Assembly: GCA_016702305.1 (NCBI GenBank)
Contig: JADJEH010000001.1
Location: 868,001 to 932,000, forward strand
Length of the DNA: 64,000 nucleotides
Origin: a bacterium
GTDB lineage: Bacteria > Electryoneota > RPQS01
Direction of reading: 5' to 3'
Below the pieces are notes generated by a model. The model worked only from the letters and a program-made list of their open reading frames with translations, did no database searches and was not told the DNA's origin. Shown here in pieces: positions 10,301 through 17,992 of this stretch; the first letter of the stretch is position 1, and each line of letters begins with the position of its first letter. The position numbers and the translations under genes are program-made.

Positions 10301-11259
10301 GTAGAATAGGGGCTCGCGTGTCCCTGGTCGCTCAGCAGGCTGCCGTCGCAATAGTCAAAACCCTTCAGCCCTTCGGCGAAAAAGAGAATGCGATCCCCTT
10401 GATCCAAGCGGCCGTCGCCGCCATCTTCAACAAGGATGGCATTCTCTCGCAATACGGAATCCGGTACGGATAACAGCCCGGCGGGCAAAAGCCTGCCGCC
10501 ATTTCCAAACAGCTTGATCTGTGACGAGGACACGCCTAACACCGGTACGCCCTGGGATTGCAGCCACTCGACGGTTACCGCATGCAGTGCTGTTTCCGTG
10601 ACACCAAGTTTGTAAAGTTGAAAAGCCGGCCAAGATTCCGCCGCATCATCCAACGCCGCTCGGCGGGTCTCCGGCATCTGCCACCATCGGGTCGCGTCAC
10701 GGCCGTTTACGGCCAACTGCGGCAACAGCCCCGCTTCCCGCACATACGGTGCAGCAGGCTGATGGTTGCCGACAAAATCAACAGCAATATCTATGTCATT
10801 CAGGATTTGCGTGCCATTTAGCGTCGGATCGGCCAGCCGCAGTTCGACATGGGCAATCTGAAATCCACGCCACCTCTCTATTCGTGCAATCCGGGCACGA
10901 GTCAATGGCAAGTCCTGATCTTCCTGACCACTCTCGCTCTCAGGTAATGCGAGCGCCGAGACAGTCATGTTCTGGTGGCGCACCCGCAATTCCGGCTCGC
11001 TGCCCACGGGACAGGCGACCAGAATCACTCCGATCGGAATCAGTTGGCCATTGCTTGGGCGCCAATCAGCATCACCCAACAGCACCTTCCAATTCGCCGC
11101 ATCCACTGGCTTGGCGTCTCGGCGAAGCGACCACCGAAGCTCAATGCCCTCTTCTGAGGATTTCTGCAACGTAGCCCGCGCAAAGACGCAGGGTACCGCC
11201 AGAATCAGCAGCCCTAATGTGCTCAACCAGAGTAGCGTTCGAGGATGGGTCAGGGTCAT
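7309..11259 (-). CDS. porU: type IX secretion C25 (gingipain-like) sortase PorU
   Basis: A 1316-residue exported cysteine peptidase. It has a signal peptide (residues 1-28), an N-terminal beta-rich prodomain-like region, and a gingipain (C25) catalytic domain around residues 560-930. His809 sits in YVGHGNERVW and Cys844 in AGTCTWGGFD, matching the GHG and TC...FD catalytic motifs of PorU. The last 95 residues are a FlgD-like Ig domain (NWPNPMTAETFF ... ANGVYLYKV). In Bacteroidetes PorU removes the cargo C-terminal signal and attaches cargo to A-LPS at the cell surface. Adjacent porV supports PorU over a secreted gingipain. The ATG at 11259 has no Shine-Dalgarno and lies two bases after the U-tract of a strong terminator (see the leader RNA entry). 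Confidence 0.85.
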   Translation of the reverse strand: MTLTHPRTLLWLSTLGLLILAVPCVFARATLQKSSEEGIELRWSLRRDAKPVDAANWKVLLGDADWRPSNGQLIPIGVILVACPVGSEPELRVRHQNMTVSALALPESESGQEDQDLPLTRARIARIERWRGFQIAHVELRLADPTLNGTQILNDIDIAVDFVGNHQPAAPYVREAGLLPQLAVNGRDATRWWQMPETRRAALDDAAESWPAFQLYKLGVTETALHAVTVEWLQSQGVPVLGVSSSQIKLFGNGGRLLPAGLLSVPDSVLRENAILVEDGGDGRLDQGDRILFFAEGLKGFDYCDGSLLSDQGHASPYSTENIYWIGIDPSGSAGRRMSSLPNLSNAQTVEFVQGRAYLDQEQFIYAVQAWQSNSGVIWYMATLDPSSDRSFALNLESVGSGAGTLKLRMDTVSGGGLGFNVYVNNTLVSSGTFSGSMTIAVPEGTFVPGNNVVRLVNNTSRQILLNYIECEYDRTLQATSSALEFPAPELSGGYRYVTGLAADAYLMEISAHDSIRVGRGSSFTDSALSAANRRYFGTNPNRIRTPIFRGRHVTDAADYSRLRQPENEAGIIILTYDTWYDDLEPLVEMHAEYEEEPLTAVRVKLSDVYDEFSWGVTDPTAIRNFLRYAHERWRGSDGSAEPPRYVLFVGDGDYDYRNLVSSSDDNWMPPWESSGVCTDDYYVEFDDGAPLLDMISGRWPVQTPQEVAAIVEKTVNYAADPLYGPWKNTATFVADDEWKSGFCAESVHTRDSENLINNVLPNYFTFRKIYEILYPFRQSASTSQKPDATRDLIETINNGTLLINYVGHGNERVWTDEQLFVMDRDFGLLDNNRMWPVIVAGTCTWGGFDRPNERCFPELLVGADGVGAIGCVAATRFTFVSQNQRLTEEFYTEIFRQGIDRRRSLGEALLLTKPLRGENRLYHTFGDPVLRLATPEYYAFVEERDDSLQAGGLFHLSGYVSRTNSALANDYEPRPGDDRRFDEEVWPDFQGIVEARVFDSEDSAAYYFPLISDCSTPSADPYYYGLPGNAIFRGRSTIENGRFDVTFRVPRDIQYGGENAKVSLYFFGKSDSEPDSADGIGIEQPLRIANAAAATSDTVPPQIGAWLENTSFRNGDQVSRTPVLIVRLDDESGLNLSGEVGHKITARIDDAQAEDITQFFNYDVDSYTEGELSRTIGPLSDGPHRLTIEAWDSFNNLNNYAFDFIVGESGESGYAIQDILNWPNPMTAETFFTYSLTQDGTADVTVKIFTMTGKLVDELDGLSTRQLYNSNSTRPWHGRDRDGHELANGVYLYKVIARHQRGYTAEATGKLVILR

Positions 11260-11261
11260 AC

Positions 11262-11297
11262 AAAAAATGCCGAACGGAGTTTACCACCCGTTCGGCA
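11262..11297 (-). terminator. perfect 10-bp intrinsic terminator abutting the porU start
   Basis: On the minus strand TGCCGAACGG and CCGTTCGGCA (11288-11297 and 11268-11277) form a perfect 10-bp stem with a 10-base loop, followed by six Ts (11267-11262). The porU ATG (11259) begins two bases later. An alternative pairing exists upstream: GTTCG around 11306-11310 can pair with CGAAC inside the 5' arm, which would be a possible antiterminator. Confidence 0.85.
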
Positions 11298-11435
11298 CCA
11301 ATAGGCGAACTTACGGAGCTGGTACACACCGACGTTAGAGGAGTCGTTTAGCATCACTAAGGACGAAAGGCAGGCCAAGGCCTGGGGAAACCTCTAACGA
11401 AGGGTCATTCAGCTCCTGATTAGTCCCAACCGTAC
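11262..11435 (-). ncRNA. structured leader RNA or small RNA upstream of porU (unassigned)
   Basis: This region fills most of the 271-base gap between the HD-GYP gene and porU. Read on the minus strand it folds, by eye, into a 7-bp outer helix (11410-11416 with 11315-11321), a 9-bp inner helix (11391-11399 with 11333-11341) and two hairpins inside it: CAGGCC-TT-GGCCTG (11371-11384), and TCGT/ACGA plus TTAG/CTAA arms (11344-11366). A terminator follows at 11262-11297. Promoter, fold and terminator together define a transcript of roughly 170 bases. It could be a riboswitch/attenuator for porU or an independent sRNA. It lacks the conserved cores I know for c-di-GMP-I, TPP, cobalamin, SAM, guanidine-I, 6S, SRP, RNase P and tmRNA. 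Confidence 0.6.
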
Positions 11436-11441
11436 ACCGTT

Positions 11442-11470
11442 AATATAAACATTCGCAATGGCTTGCGCAA
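11442..11470 (-). promoter_or_regulatory. sigma-70-type promoter for the porU leader RNA
   Basis: On the minus strand TTGCGC (11470-11465), a 17-base spacer and TATATT (11447-11442) form a good promoter. The predicted transcription start is near 11435. The -10 hexamer and the preceding ATGTT match the rpsT promoter in this window. Confidence 0.65.
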
Positions 11471-11530
11471 GTCGGTCCCACCAGTTTTCAAAATCAGGTC
11501 CACCGCCAGTGGAATTCTAAGTGTTTATTT

Positions 11531-12232
11531 CTACTTAGATTCGTTCGGCGGCACTCCCGCCACTCTATAATATGGAGACCATGGACCGTCCGCCACGAGC
11601 GGTGGACCGTTCAGGGGCTGGTCCATTTCGGCGAGCACAACCTCCATGGCCTGGAAAGCGATTGGGCAGAATTGCCGCCCTACTTCGCTTTCAATCCACC
11701 CCAGCGCTTCCTCGCGGGTCAGCGGGCTGCGGTAGGGGCGTTCGTCACAGAGCGCATCAAAGCTGTCGGCGATCGTCATGACGCGGCTCTCGATCAGGAT
11801 TTCGTCCCCGCGTCGGCCGTCGGGATACCCGGTTCCATCAAAGCGCTCGTGATGCTGCAAGATGATGGCGCGCACATGATCAAAGCGCGGAAGCGGCGAT
11901 AGTATGTTCGCGCTAATGACCGGGTGCCGCGCAATCTCGCTGCGTTCGGACTTCGATAGCTTGCCAACCTTCTGCAACACCTTGTCCGGCAACGCCAATT
12001 TGCCGATGTCGTGCAGCAGCCCCGCCAGTAGAACTTCTTCGCTTGACAGCTGACCACAGCCCAAGACGCGAGCAGCACGTGTGGACAGATCGGCGACCCT
12101 CAAGCTGTGTGCATAAGTGACGGCGTCGCGGCACTCCAAGGCGCGAAGAAGAGTCGCGACTGCGGCCCATTCCACGCTCCCGAAAGACGAGGAAGGATGG
12201 TGTATAGCGTTATATTCAGGCGATAAATGCAT
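11531..12232 (-). CDS. HD-GYP domain protein (probable c-di-GMP phosphodiesterase)
   Basis: A 233-residue soluble protein consisting almost entirely of an HD-GYP domain. It shows HDIGK, then the diagnostic HHERFDGTGYPDG and a downstream DSFDAL segment, so the metal ligands and the GYP motif are intact. HD-GYP enzymes hydrolyse cyclic di-GMP to GMP or pGpG. There is no receiver, PAS or membrane segment in this frame, so the input signal is unknown. The frame is open to 12358, but that would overlap the ABC ATPase gene by 95 bases. ATG 12232 (MHLSPEYNA) leaves a 31-base gap and removes a non-family N-terminus. It is the last gene of the long run that begins at arcC. Confidence 0.85.
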   Translation of the reverse strand: MHLSPEYNAIHHPSSSFGSVEWAAVATLLRALECRDAVTYAHSLRVADLSTRAARVLGCGQLSSEEVLLAGLLHDIGKLALPDKVLQKVGKLSKSERSEIARHPVISANILSPLPRFDHVRAIILQHHERFDGTGYPDGRRGDEILIESRVMTIADSFDALCDERPYRSPLTREEALGWIESEVGRQFCPIAFQAMEVVLAEMDQPLNGPPLVADGPWSPYYRVAGVPPNESK

Positions 12233-12263
12233 CGCCTGAGAAATCGCAAAGCAAAGGCCAATC

Positions 12264-13028
12264 TCAGTCGAGAAATGCCGACGAGTCCTCGCCAATTGCA
12301 CGCAGGAACACAACTTCGAGTTGAGAACTCCCATGCCGATGCTGAAGTTCCGCGACATTTCCCTGATCCCGCACTTCGCCGCGGTGGATCAGGATAATTT
12401 CGTCGCAGAGTAACTCCGCCTCACGCATGACATGCGTGGACAGCAGCACACATTTCCCCTGCTCGCGGCTCATCCGCATAAACTGAACAATTTGTGCCGC
12501 GGCCAGAATGTCCAAGCCGCTCGTTGGCTCATCAAAGATGAGGACAGGTGGGTCATGCAGAATCGTTCGACCAATGCTGACACGCTGCCGCTGACCGGTC
12601 GAGAGCTTCTCACATCGGCGATCAATAAACTCGCGTAAATCCAGTAGCTCGATAATCTCGGCCACTCGCCGTTCGGCCTGCTCATGCGCAAATCCATGCA
12701 ACGCTGCAAAATAGTGCAGCATTTCCCGCGCGCTCAACCGACCATACACACCCGTCGTCGCCGACAGAAAACCGATGGACCTGCGCACCGCCCGCGGATT
12801 CGCGACTAAGTCGTGGCCGACGATGGTCGCGCTTCCTGCCGTCGGCGTGAGCATCGTCGCCAACATGCGAAGCGTCGTTGTCTTCCCCGCTCCGTTCGTT
12901 CCGAGCACGCCGAATATCTGGCCAAAATGAGCCGAAAACGTCACGTCGCGGCAACCGACCACGCTCGCACCCGTAGAATCATGGTACGTCTTGCCTAAAC
13001 CGGCAACATTGACTGCCACATCACTCAC
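12264..13028 (-). CDS. ABC transporter ATP-binding protein (NatA/ABC-2 exporter type), no permease nearby
   Basis: A 254-residue ABC ATPase with all nucleotide-binding motifs: Walker A GTNGAGKTTT, signature LSTGQRQRVSIGR, Walker B VLIFDEPTSGLD, and the switch His in LLSTHVMREAE. The phrase DEPTSGLDILAAAQIVQF and the GVYGRLSAREML Q-loop region resemble NatA-type ATPases of ABC-2 exporters. The expected NatB/ABC-2 permease is not next to it: the downstream gene is an HD-GYP protein and the upstream gene encodes a GWxTD protein. The start overlaps the GWxTD gene stop by eight bases, indicating translational coupling. The substrate is unknown. Confidence 0.85.
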   Translation of the reverse strand: MSDVAVNVAGLGKTYHDSTGASVVGCRDVTFSAHFGQIFGVLGTNGAGKTTTLRMLATMLTPTAGSATIVGHDLVANPRAVRRSIGFLSATTGVYGRLSAREMLHYFAALHGFAHEQAERRVAEIIELLDLREFIDRRCEKLSTGQRQRVSIGRTILHDPPVLIFDEPTSGLDILAAAQIVQFMRMSREQGKCVLLSTHVMREAELLCDEIILIHRGEVRDQGNVAELQHRHGSSQLEVVFLRAIGEDSSAFLD

Positions 13029-14403
13029 GCAAACCTCGAATCACGGACGAGCGGTTTTGAACAGACTGCATCCATTCAGGATTGTAAATCTCGCCACGCT
13101 TTGTCGAATGCACGAGATCCAAGTCGCCGAATCCCGAACGGTCCATGAACACGAACAGCACGCCGCCTTCCACGCGCTCATAAGTCCATAGTTCGTGGTC
13201 AGGAACCTGTGCCTCGGCATAGCGACGGTCAATCGCATCGGGTTCGCCTAATTGAACAAGCACGCGGCCCCGATCCGTCCGCCAGCCTTCACGATCAAGA
13301 AATCCGTAACGACGATTGGCTTCCGCAATGCGCGCGAAGTAGCGATTTGCGGCCTCCGGGTCATCGGGCGACTGTCGGCGCCAGTGCTCCAATAAATAGC
13401 GCCGCTTGCCATCCGCATCCATATCCCGCGCACGCCGCAGTTCCTGCTTTGTCAGGACATACTCCATCAAGTTCAGAGCGCTGTCGGGATTAATCGAGTG
13501 CAAGATATCACTGCCGCCGGTTGCCACCGCTGAGTTGAAATCTGCGTCCAACGAAAGTTCGCGCCCCTGTTCAAAGTCCTCCGGACGATAAACCCAGAAC
13601 TTACGGCTGACCCGGCGCTCGGGCTGGCCTTCCTGCTGAACCAAGACTATTAATGTATAAGTGCCGGTGCGCAAAGTGTAAGCAGGGAAACCGTCAGCCA
13701 CCACCATAGAGGATCCTGGGATCGCCAGCCGGCGCGTCGCGGGCTTCTTGGCGTCAAGGCCGCTCGTGCCGGCGATGACCATGCGCGTCACGGTTACGGA
13801 GTCGTTGTGCCTGGTGGTGTCGAGACCATAGCACTCCGCATAGTAATACAGCATGGGCAGGCCGCTGCCGTAGAAATTGGAGGGGTTAGGCACAAAGCGC
13901 ACGCCGTTGCGGGTGAAGGCAGAGGGATTTGCACCAAACGCCAACTCCGCACCAAGTGCCAAGTCCGAAATGCCGCTCTCCTCGACAATTGCCGGAATCG
14001 TGACGTCACGCACAAAATCCGTGCGTTCTGACCATTCGGTTTGGAGCAGCACCACGCTAAACTGATAGTCACCGGGACTCAACAGGTAGCGAAATACATA
14101 GGGGAAATAAGCGTCACCGGCCATTACCCGCGTGGTATCTCCGCTGTCCTCAGTGTCGAGCGTGTCCGAACGCAACATGGAGCCGTCCTGCGCAACCGAG
14201 CACACCAATGAAAAACGCGCCACAGCGCTGTCGGCGCTGAGACGCGAATAGATTAAGGCTTCCCGCTGTACGCCTGCGTAGACCTCGCAGTACGTCAAGG
14301 TGTCGTCGCCATAAAATGAGACGATATCCAGATCGAGGCCGGCCGCCTGAGCGCCGACCGCCGTAATCATCCAACATACTATCAAACAGGCCAGGTGTCG
14401 CAT
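13021..14403 (-). CDS. secreted GWxTD domain protein
   Basis: A 460-residue protein with a signal peptide (residues 1-20, ending AVGAQAA). The C-terminal third holds the GWxTD domain named for its motif, seen here as EGWRTDRGRVLVQLGEPDAI, preceded by ANRYFARIAEANRRYG. The family is common in FCB and related candidate phyla and has no established function. The N-terminal 300 residues are beta-rich with no domain I recognise. ATG 14403 is preceded by a perfect AGGAGG six bases upstream, nine bases after the smc stop. The overlap with the ABC ATPase downstream suggests the two work together, which is an inference. Confidence 0.85.
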   Translation of the reverse strand: MRHLACLIVCWMITAVGAQAAGLDLDIVSFYGDDTLTYCEVYAGVQREALIYSRLSADSAVARFSLVCSVAQDGSMLRSDTLDTEDSGDTTRVMAGDAYFPYVFRYLLSPGDYQFSVVLLQTEWSERTDFVRDVTIPAIVEESGISDLALGAELAFGANPSAFTRNGVRFVPNPSNFYGSGLPMLYYYAECYGLDTTRHNDSVTVTRMVIAGTSGLDAKKPATRRLAIPGSSMVVADGFPAYTLRTGTYTLIVLVQQEGQPERRVSRKFWVYRPEDFEQGRELSLDADFNSAVATGGSDILHSINPDSALNLMEYVLTKQELRRARDMDADGKRRYLLEHWRRQSPDDPEAANRYFARIAEANRRYGFLDREGWRTDRGRVLVQLGEPDAIDRRYAEAQVPDHELWTYERVEGGVLFVFMDRSGFGDLDLVHSTKRGEIYNPEWMQSVQNRSSVIRGLRE

Positions 14404-14412
14404 GACGACCTC

Positions 14413-17400
14413 CTATTCGGTCACTGCGGTCTCAGCCTCAGAGACGACCGGCGCGGTAGGCTTGAGAAGCCGAACAGAGACGGTTTTCGAAACTCCTTCT
14501 TCCTGCATCGTGACCCCGTAGAGATTGTCGGCAATCTCCATTGTCCGCTTGTTGTGCGTGATCATGATGAATTGCGTATGGTCGCTATGCCGGTGAATCA
14601 TGCGCGTGAATCGGTCAATATTCGCGTCATCGAGCGGTGCGTCTACCTCGTCCAAGACACAGAACGGCGAGGGCTTAACCTGATACAGCGAGAACAGCAA
14701 AGCGATGGCCGTCATCGTCTTCTCGCCGCCGGACATCAGCGTCAGCGACTTCAAACGCTTGCCGGACGGGTTGGCCCACATCGTTATGTCAGCTTCAAGC
14801 AGATCTTTACCACTCAGAATAAGGTCCGCTTCACCCGCCGGGAAAAATTCCGTAAACAACGACTGGAAATTCGCCCGCACTGCTTCAAACGTATGCAAGA
14901 ACTTTGCTTCCGCCGTTTCGTTAATCTTGCGGATCGTCTCTTCCAAAGTGGATTTTGCGGCGAGTAAGTCCGCGCGATTCGCCAACATTCCATCGAGCCG
15001 CGCCGTCTCCTGATCGTACTCTTCGACCGCCAAAAGATTCACGGTTCCCAAATTCTCAATCTTGCCGCGCAACTCGGTGATAATGTCCGCTCCAGTTGTG
15101 ACAGTCCGTAATTGCGCAAGCGACTCCGCAGCTTCGGGGCTCTCTAACTCAATGCCGAATTGGGACCGGGCGTTGCCCAGCAGCGACTCCAACTCACCCT
15201 CCATCTTCGCGATCGATATCTCGAGTTTGCGCTGATCTTCCAACGCGGCTTCTCGGCTGTTGCGCAGGCGCTTCAACTGGTCTTCCATGTCGCGAACCTC
15301 GCCCGACGCGGCATCCTTACCGCGCTGCGCGGCGTCCACCAACTTGTAACGCTCATCGCGGGTCACAAACAACGTGCGCAGACGATCTGCGATCTCGCGT
15401 AAATGAGTCTCACTCTCTGAGATCGTATTGGCGGAATGCTCGCCGACTTCGGTGTTTTGGCGAATGGTGTCGCTAAGTTCGGCTTCACTCGAGTTAATGC
15501 GCTCGGTCTCGGCATCCAACAATTGGCGGCGATGCTTTACAGCGTCCATTGCGCGGGACCGCTCGTGGAAGGCATCGCGTGCCGAACCGTGTTCCTGGCG
15601 GGCCTGCCAGACCTCCTCCGACATCCGCTCAATCTCCTGCTGTACCGCGCCGACTGCCTTACGATTCTCTTCTAACGCTCCTACGAGCCGTTCGACATCT
15701 TCGCGCAACGCATGCTCCGCGTTATCACTCTCTTCGAGCAGACGCACGGCAGCCTCATCGCGCTGCGTTAGCGCGTGATACAATGTGTCCACTCGAAGCT
15801 GTTCGCCGCGAGCGCGATCCACGCCCTGACGCAGGGTCTCAGCCTGCTTCATGATCCGATCAAGCTCCGACTCCCACTCCGCATGGGCCGCCCGGGCCTG
15901 CTGCAATTGTGCTTCAAGCTCGCCGCGTTCAATCCGCGTTTGTTCAAGGGTCGCCTTCAGCCCGTCAATTTGACGGGACAGGCCGAGATCACTCGGCGTA
16001 TCATGTTCGCGTCCGCCCGCGTAACATAGGCCGTCGCCGTCAAGCCAGTCACCATCGAGCGTGACCGCCCGGCAGTGATGCGTTGTCAGAAACTCCTGCA
16101 GCGCCAGCGCATCGTCAAGTGTCGCGACAAGCAAACAGTCTGAAAGAAGCGCCTTCGCTTGAAATGCGTCGCCTTCTGAATCCACAACATCGGCAGCCCA
16201 ACCAAGGCTCCGTGACGGGGCGGCCGGCGGCAAAGCTGCAGCGTTCACGATGGGAAGTTTGAATCCGCACTTTCCGGCATCCGCAGCGGACAACGACGCG
16301 ATGGCTTCGCGAAGTTCGTCCTCAGAACGCAGGATCACATGGTAGGCGGCGTTTCCAAGCGCGGTGTGAATGGCGCGCGCAAAACGCTCTTCTGCTATTG
16401 TCACATCGGCAATCAGGCGGGCCGTGGCAATCGTTTCGCGCAGCAGTTTCAACTGTTTGGTTCCGCGCGGACCGCGTTGCTCAAGCGTCTCGAGCAGCCC
16501 AATATGCGACGTCGTGGCGTGGGTCAGACGGTCATTCTCGTGCAGCCTGCGTTCAACCTCGGCGCGACGCTCGGTCAGATCGGACTGCAGCCCGCGATGA
16601 TGGTCCAACCCCGATTGCGCCTGCGCGGCAGCGTCCATCGCTGATTGCAGGACAGAAGCCAATTCGGTTTGGCGCCGCTCAATATCGGCGCGCTCGATCG
16701 CAACCTGCTCGCGAGTCTGGTGTGCGGAGTCACGTCGCCCCTTCTGCCTCGCGATGCCTTCAAGCAATTTGGCGCGTTCGCCTTCCAGACTCGCTTGGCC
16801 GCGATTCAAGCTGGCCAACCGCCCGTCGGTTTCTTTGTACTGTCCTTCGAGCTGCTTCAACTTCGCCTGGCACCGCTCGAAACGCTGCTCGGCTTCGTTG
16901 ACCGCAGTCTGGGCCGTTTCATGCTCTGTGGCCACATCCGTCAAGTCGCGGGCCAGACCGACCTTGCGCGGTTCAAGCGAACTGAGGCGGTCCTTGGCCA
17001 GAATAATTTGCCGCTGTGCGCGGTCCAACGACTCGCGCGCACCCGCAAGTCGGGCTTCATATCCTGCTTTATCTGCTTCCAAGGAAGAAATCTGGGCGAC
17101 GGTTTCCTGCAATGATTGGCGCAACTCGCCAGGCTTATGATCGCTCTCCAATTGATCGCTGCGCAACTGTTCAACCTTTGCTTCGAACTGCCGCAAGTAG
17201 CTGTTGCTGCCTTCAGAATGTGCGGTGGCATCGGCCAGCGCATTCCGCATGGGATCGAGCTCGCGATGCAAACGATCATATTCGAGCACAACGAACGCGG
17301 TCTCGGCTCGCTTCAGCTCCGCGTTCAATTCCTGGTAGCGTCGAGCGCGGCTGACTTGTCGTTTCAACGAAGCAACCTGCCGTTCAACTTCCGAAATGAT

Positions 17401-17979
17401 GTCCGCCAAGCGCAGCAGGTCTTCTTCGGTTTGCGCTAGCTTCGCCAAAGCCTGACGACGGCGCAGTTTATACTTGGCGATTCCCGAAGCTTCCTCGAAA
17501 AGCTGGCGGCGGCCTTCGCCTTCCTCGCGCAGGATATCCTCGATCATCTTAAGTTCGAGGATGGTATAGGCGTTCGGACCTAAGCCACTGTCCTGCAGCA
17601 TGTCCGTTATGTCGCGCAGTCGGCAGGCGTTTCCGTTGATGAGATACTCGCTTGTACCGTCGCGGTGCAAACGACGCGTGATCTCGATTTCGCCATAGGG
17701 CAAATTTATCCGGCCGGACGTGTTATCGAATCGCACCTGCACTTCGGCCAAATTCATCGGCTTGCGCTTCACCGTGCCGTTGAATATCACGTTTTCCATG
17801 CGTTCACCGCGAAGCACCGACGAGCGCTGTTCGCCCAGCACCCAGCGCAGCGAGTCGACTACATTGGATTTACCGCAGCCATTCGGACCGACCACGCCCG
17901 TCACACCCGGCGCGAAGTGTATCTTGGTGTCATTGGCGAATGACTTAAAACCGGATATTTGAAGTGAGATTAATTGCAT
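14413..17979 (-). CDS. smc: chromosome segregation ATPase SMC
   Basis: A 1188-residue condensin ATPase of normal length. Walker A is GPNGCGKSN (residues 31-39). Two long coiled coils flank a hinge at about 520-650. The ABC signature LMSGGEKT is at 1081-1088 and Walker B CVLDEVDAPLD at about 1107-1117. SMC dimerises through the hinge and, with the ScpA kleisin and ScpB, extrudes DNA loops to organise the chromosome. Its partners are also in this window (scpB 52741, scpA 53550) but in another operon 35 kb away. The gene lies 13 bases downstream of gatB and just before the GWxTD gene. Confidence 0.97.
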   Translation of the reverse strand: MQLISLQISGFKSFANDTKIHFAPGVTGVVGPNGCGKSNVVDSLRWVLGEQRSSVLRGERMENVIFNGTVKRKPMNLAEVQVRFDNTSGRINLPYGEIEITRRLHRDGTSEYLINGNACRLRDITDMLQDSGLGPNAYTILELKMIEDILREEGEGRRQLFEEASGIAKYKLRRRQALAKLAQTEEDLLRLADIISEVERQVASLKRQVSRARRYQELNAELKRAETAFVVLEYDRLHRELDPMRNALADATAHSEGSNSYLRQFEAKVEQLRSDQLESDHKPGELRQSLQETVAQISSLEADKAGYEARLAGARESLDRAQRQIILAKDRLSSLEPRKVGLARDLTDVATEHETAQTAVNEAEQRFERCQAKLKQLEGQYKETDGRLASLNRGQASLEGERAKLLEGIARQKGRRDSAHQTREQVAIERADIERRQTELASVLQSAMDAAAQAQSGLDHHRGLQSDLTERRAEVERRLHENDRLTHATTSHIGLLETLEQRGPRGTKQLKLLRETIATARLIADVTIAEERFARAIHTALGNAAYHVILRSEDELREAIASLSAADAGKCGFKLPIVNAAALPPAAPSRSLGWAADVVDSEGDAFQAKALLSDCLLVATLDDALALQEFLTTHHCRAVTLDGDWLDGDGLCYAGGREHDTPSDLGLSRQIDGLKATLEQTRIERGELEAQLQQARAAHAEWESELDRIMKQAETLRQGVDRARGEQLRVDTLYHALTQRDEAAVRLLEESDNAEHALREDVERLVGALEENRKAVGAVQQEIERMSEEVWQARQEHGSARDAFHERSRAMDAVKHRRQLLDAETERINSSEAELSDTIRQNTEVGEHSANTISESETHLREIADRLRTLFVTRDERYKLVDAAQRGKDAASGEVRDMEDQLKRLRNSREAALEDQRKLEISIAKMEGELESLLGNARSQFGIELESPEAAESLAQLRTVTTGADIITELRGKIENLGTVNLLAVEEYDQETARLDGMLANRADLLAAKSTLEETIRKINETAEAKFLHTFEAVRANFQSLFTEFFPAGEADLILSGKDLLEADITMWANPSGKRLKSLTLMSGGEKTMTAIALLFSLYQVKPSPFCVLDEVDAPLDDANIDRFTRMIHRHSDHTQFIMITHNKRTMEIADNLYGVTMQEEGVSKTVSVRLLKPTAPVVSEAETAVTE

Positions 17980-17992
17980 GCGAAGATTGCCC

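Noticed and set aside
11262..11435. c-di-GMP-I (GEMM) riboswitch in front of porU
   Set aside because: Considered because an HD-GYP gene is next door, but the conserved core and GNRA receptor sequences of GEMM are absent on both strands.
12264..13028. EcfA ATPase for the EcfT/S components
   Set aside because: Motifs fit NatA/ABC-2 exporters, it is a single copy, and it is not adjacent to ecfT.
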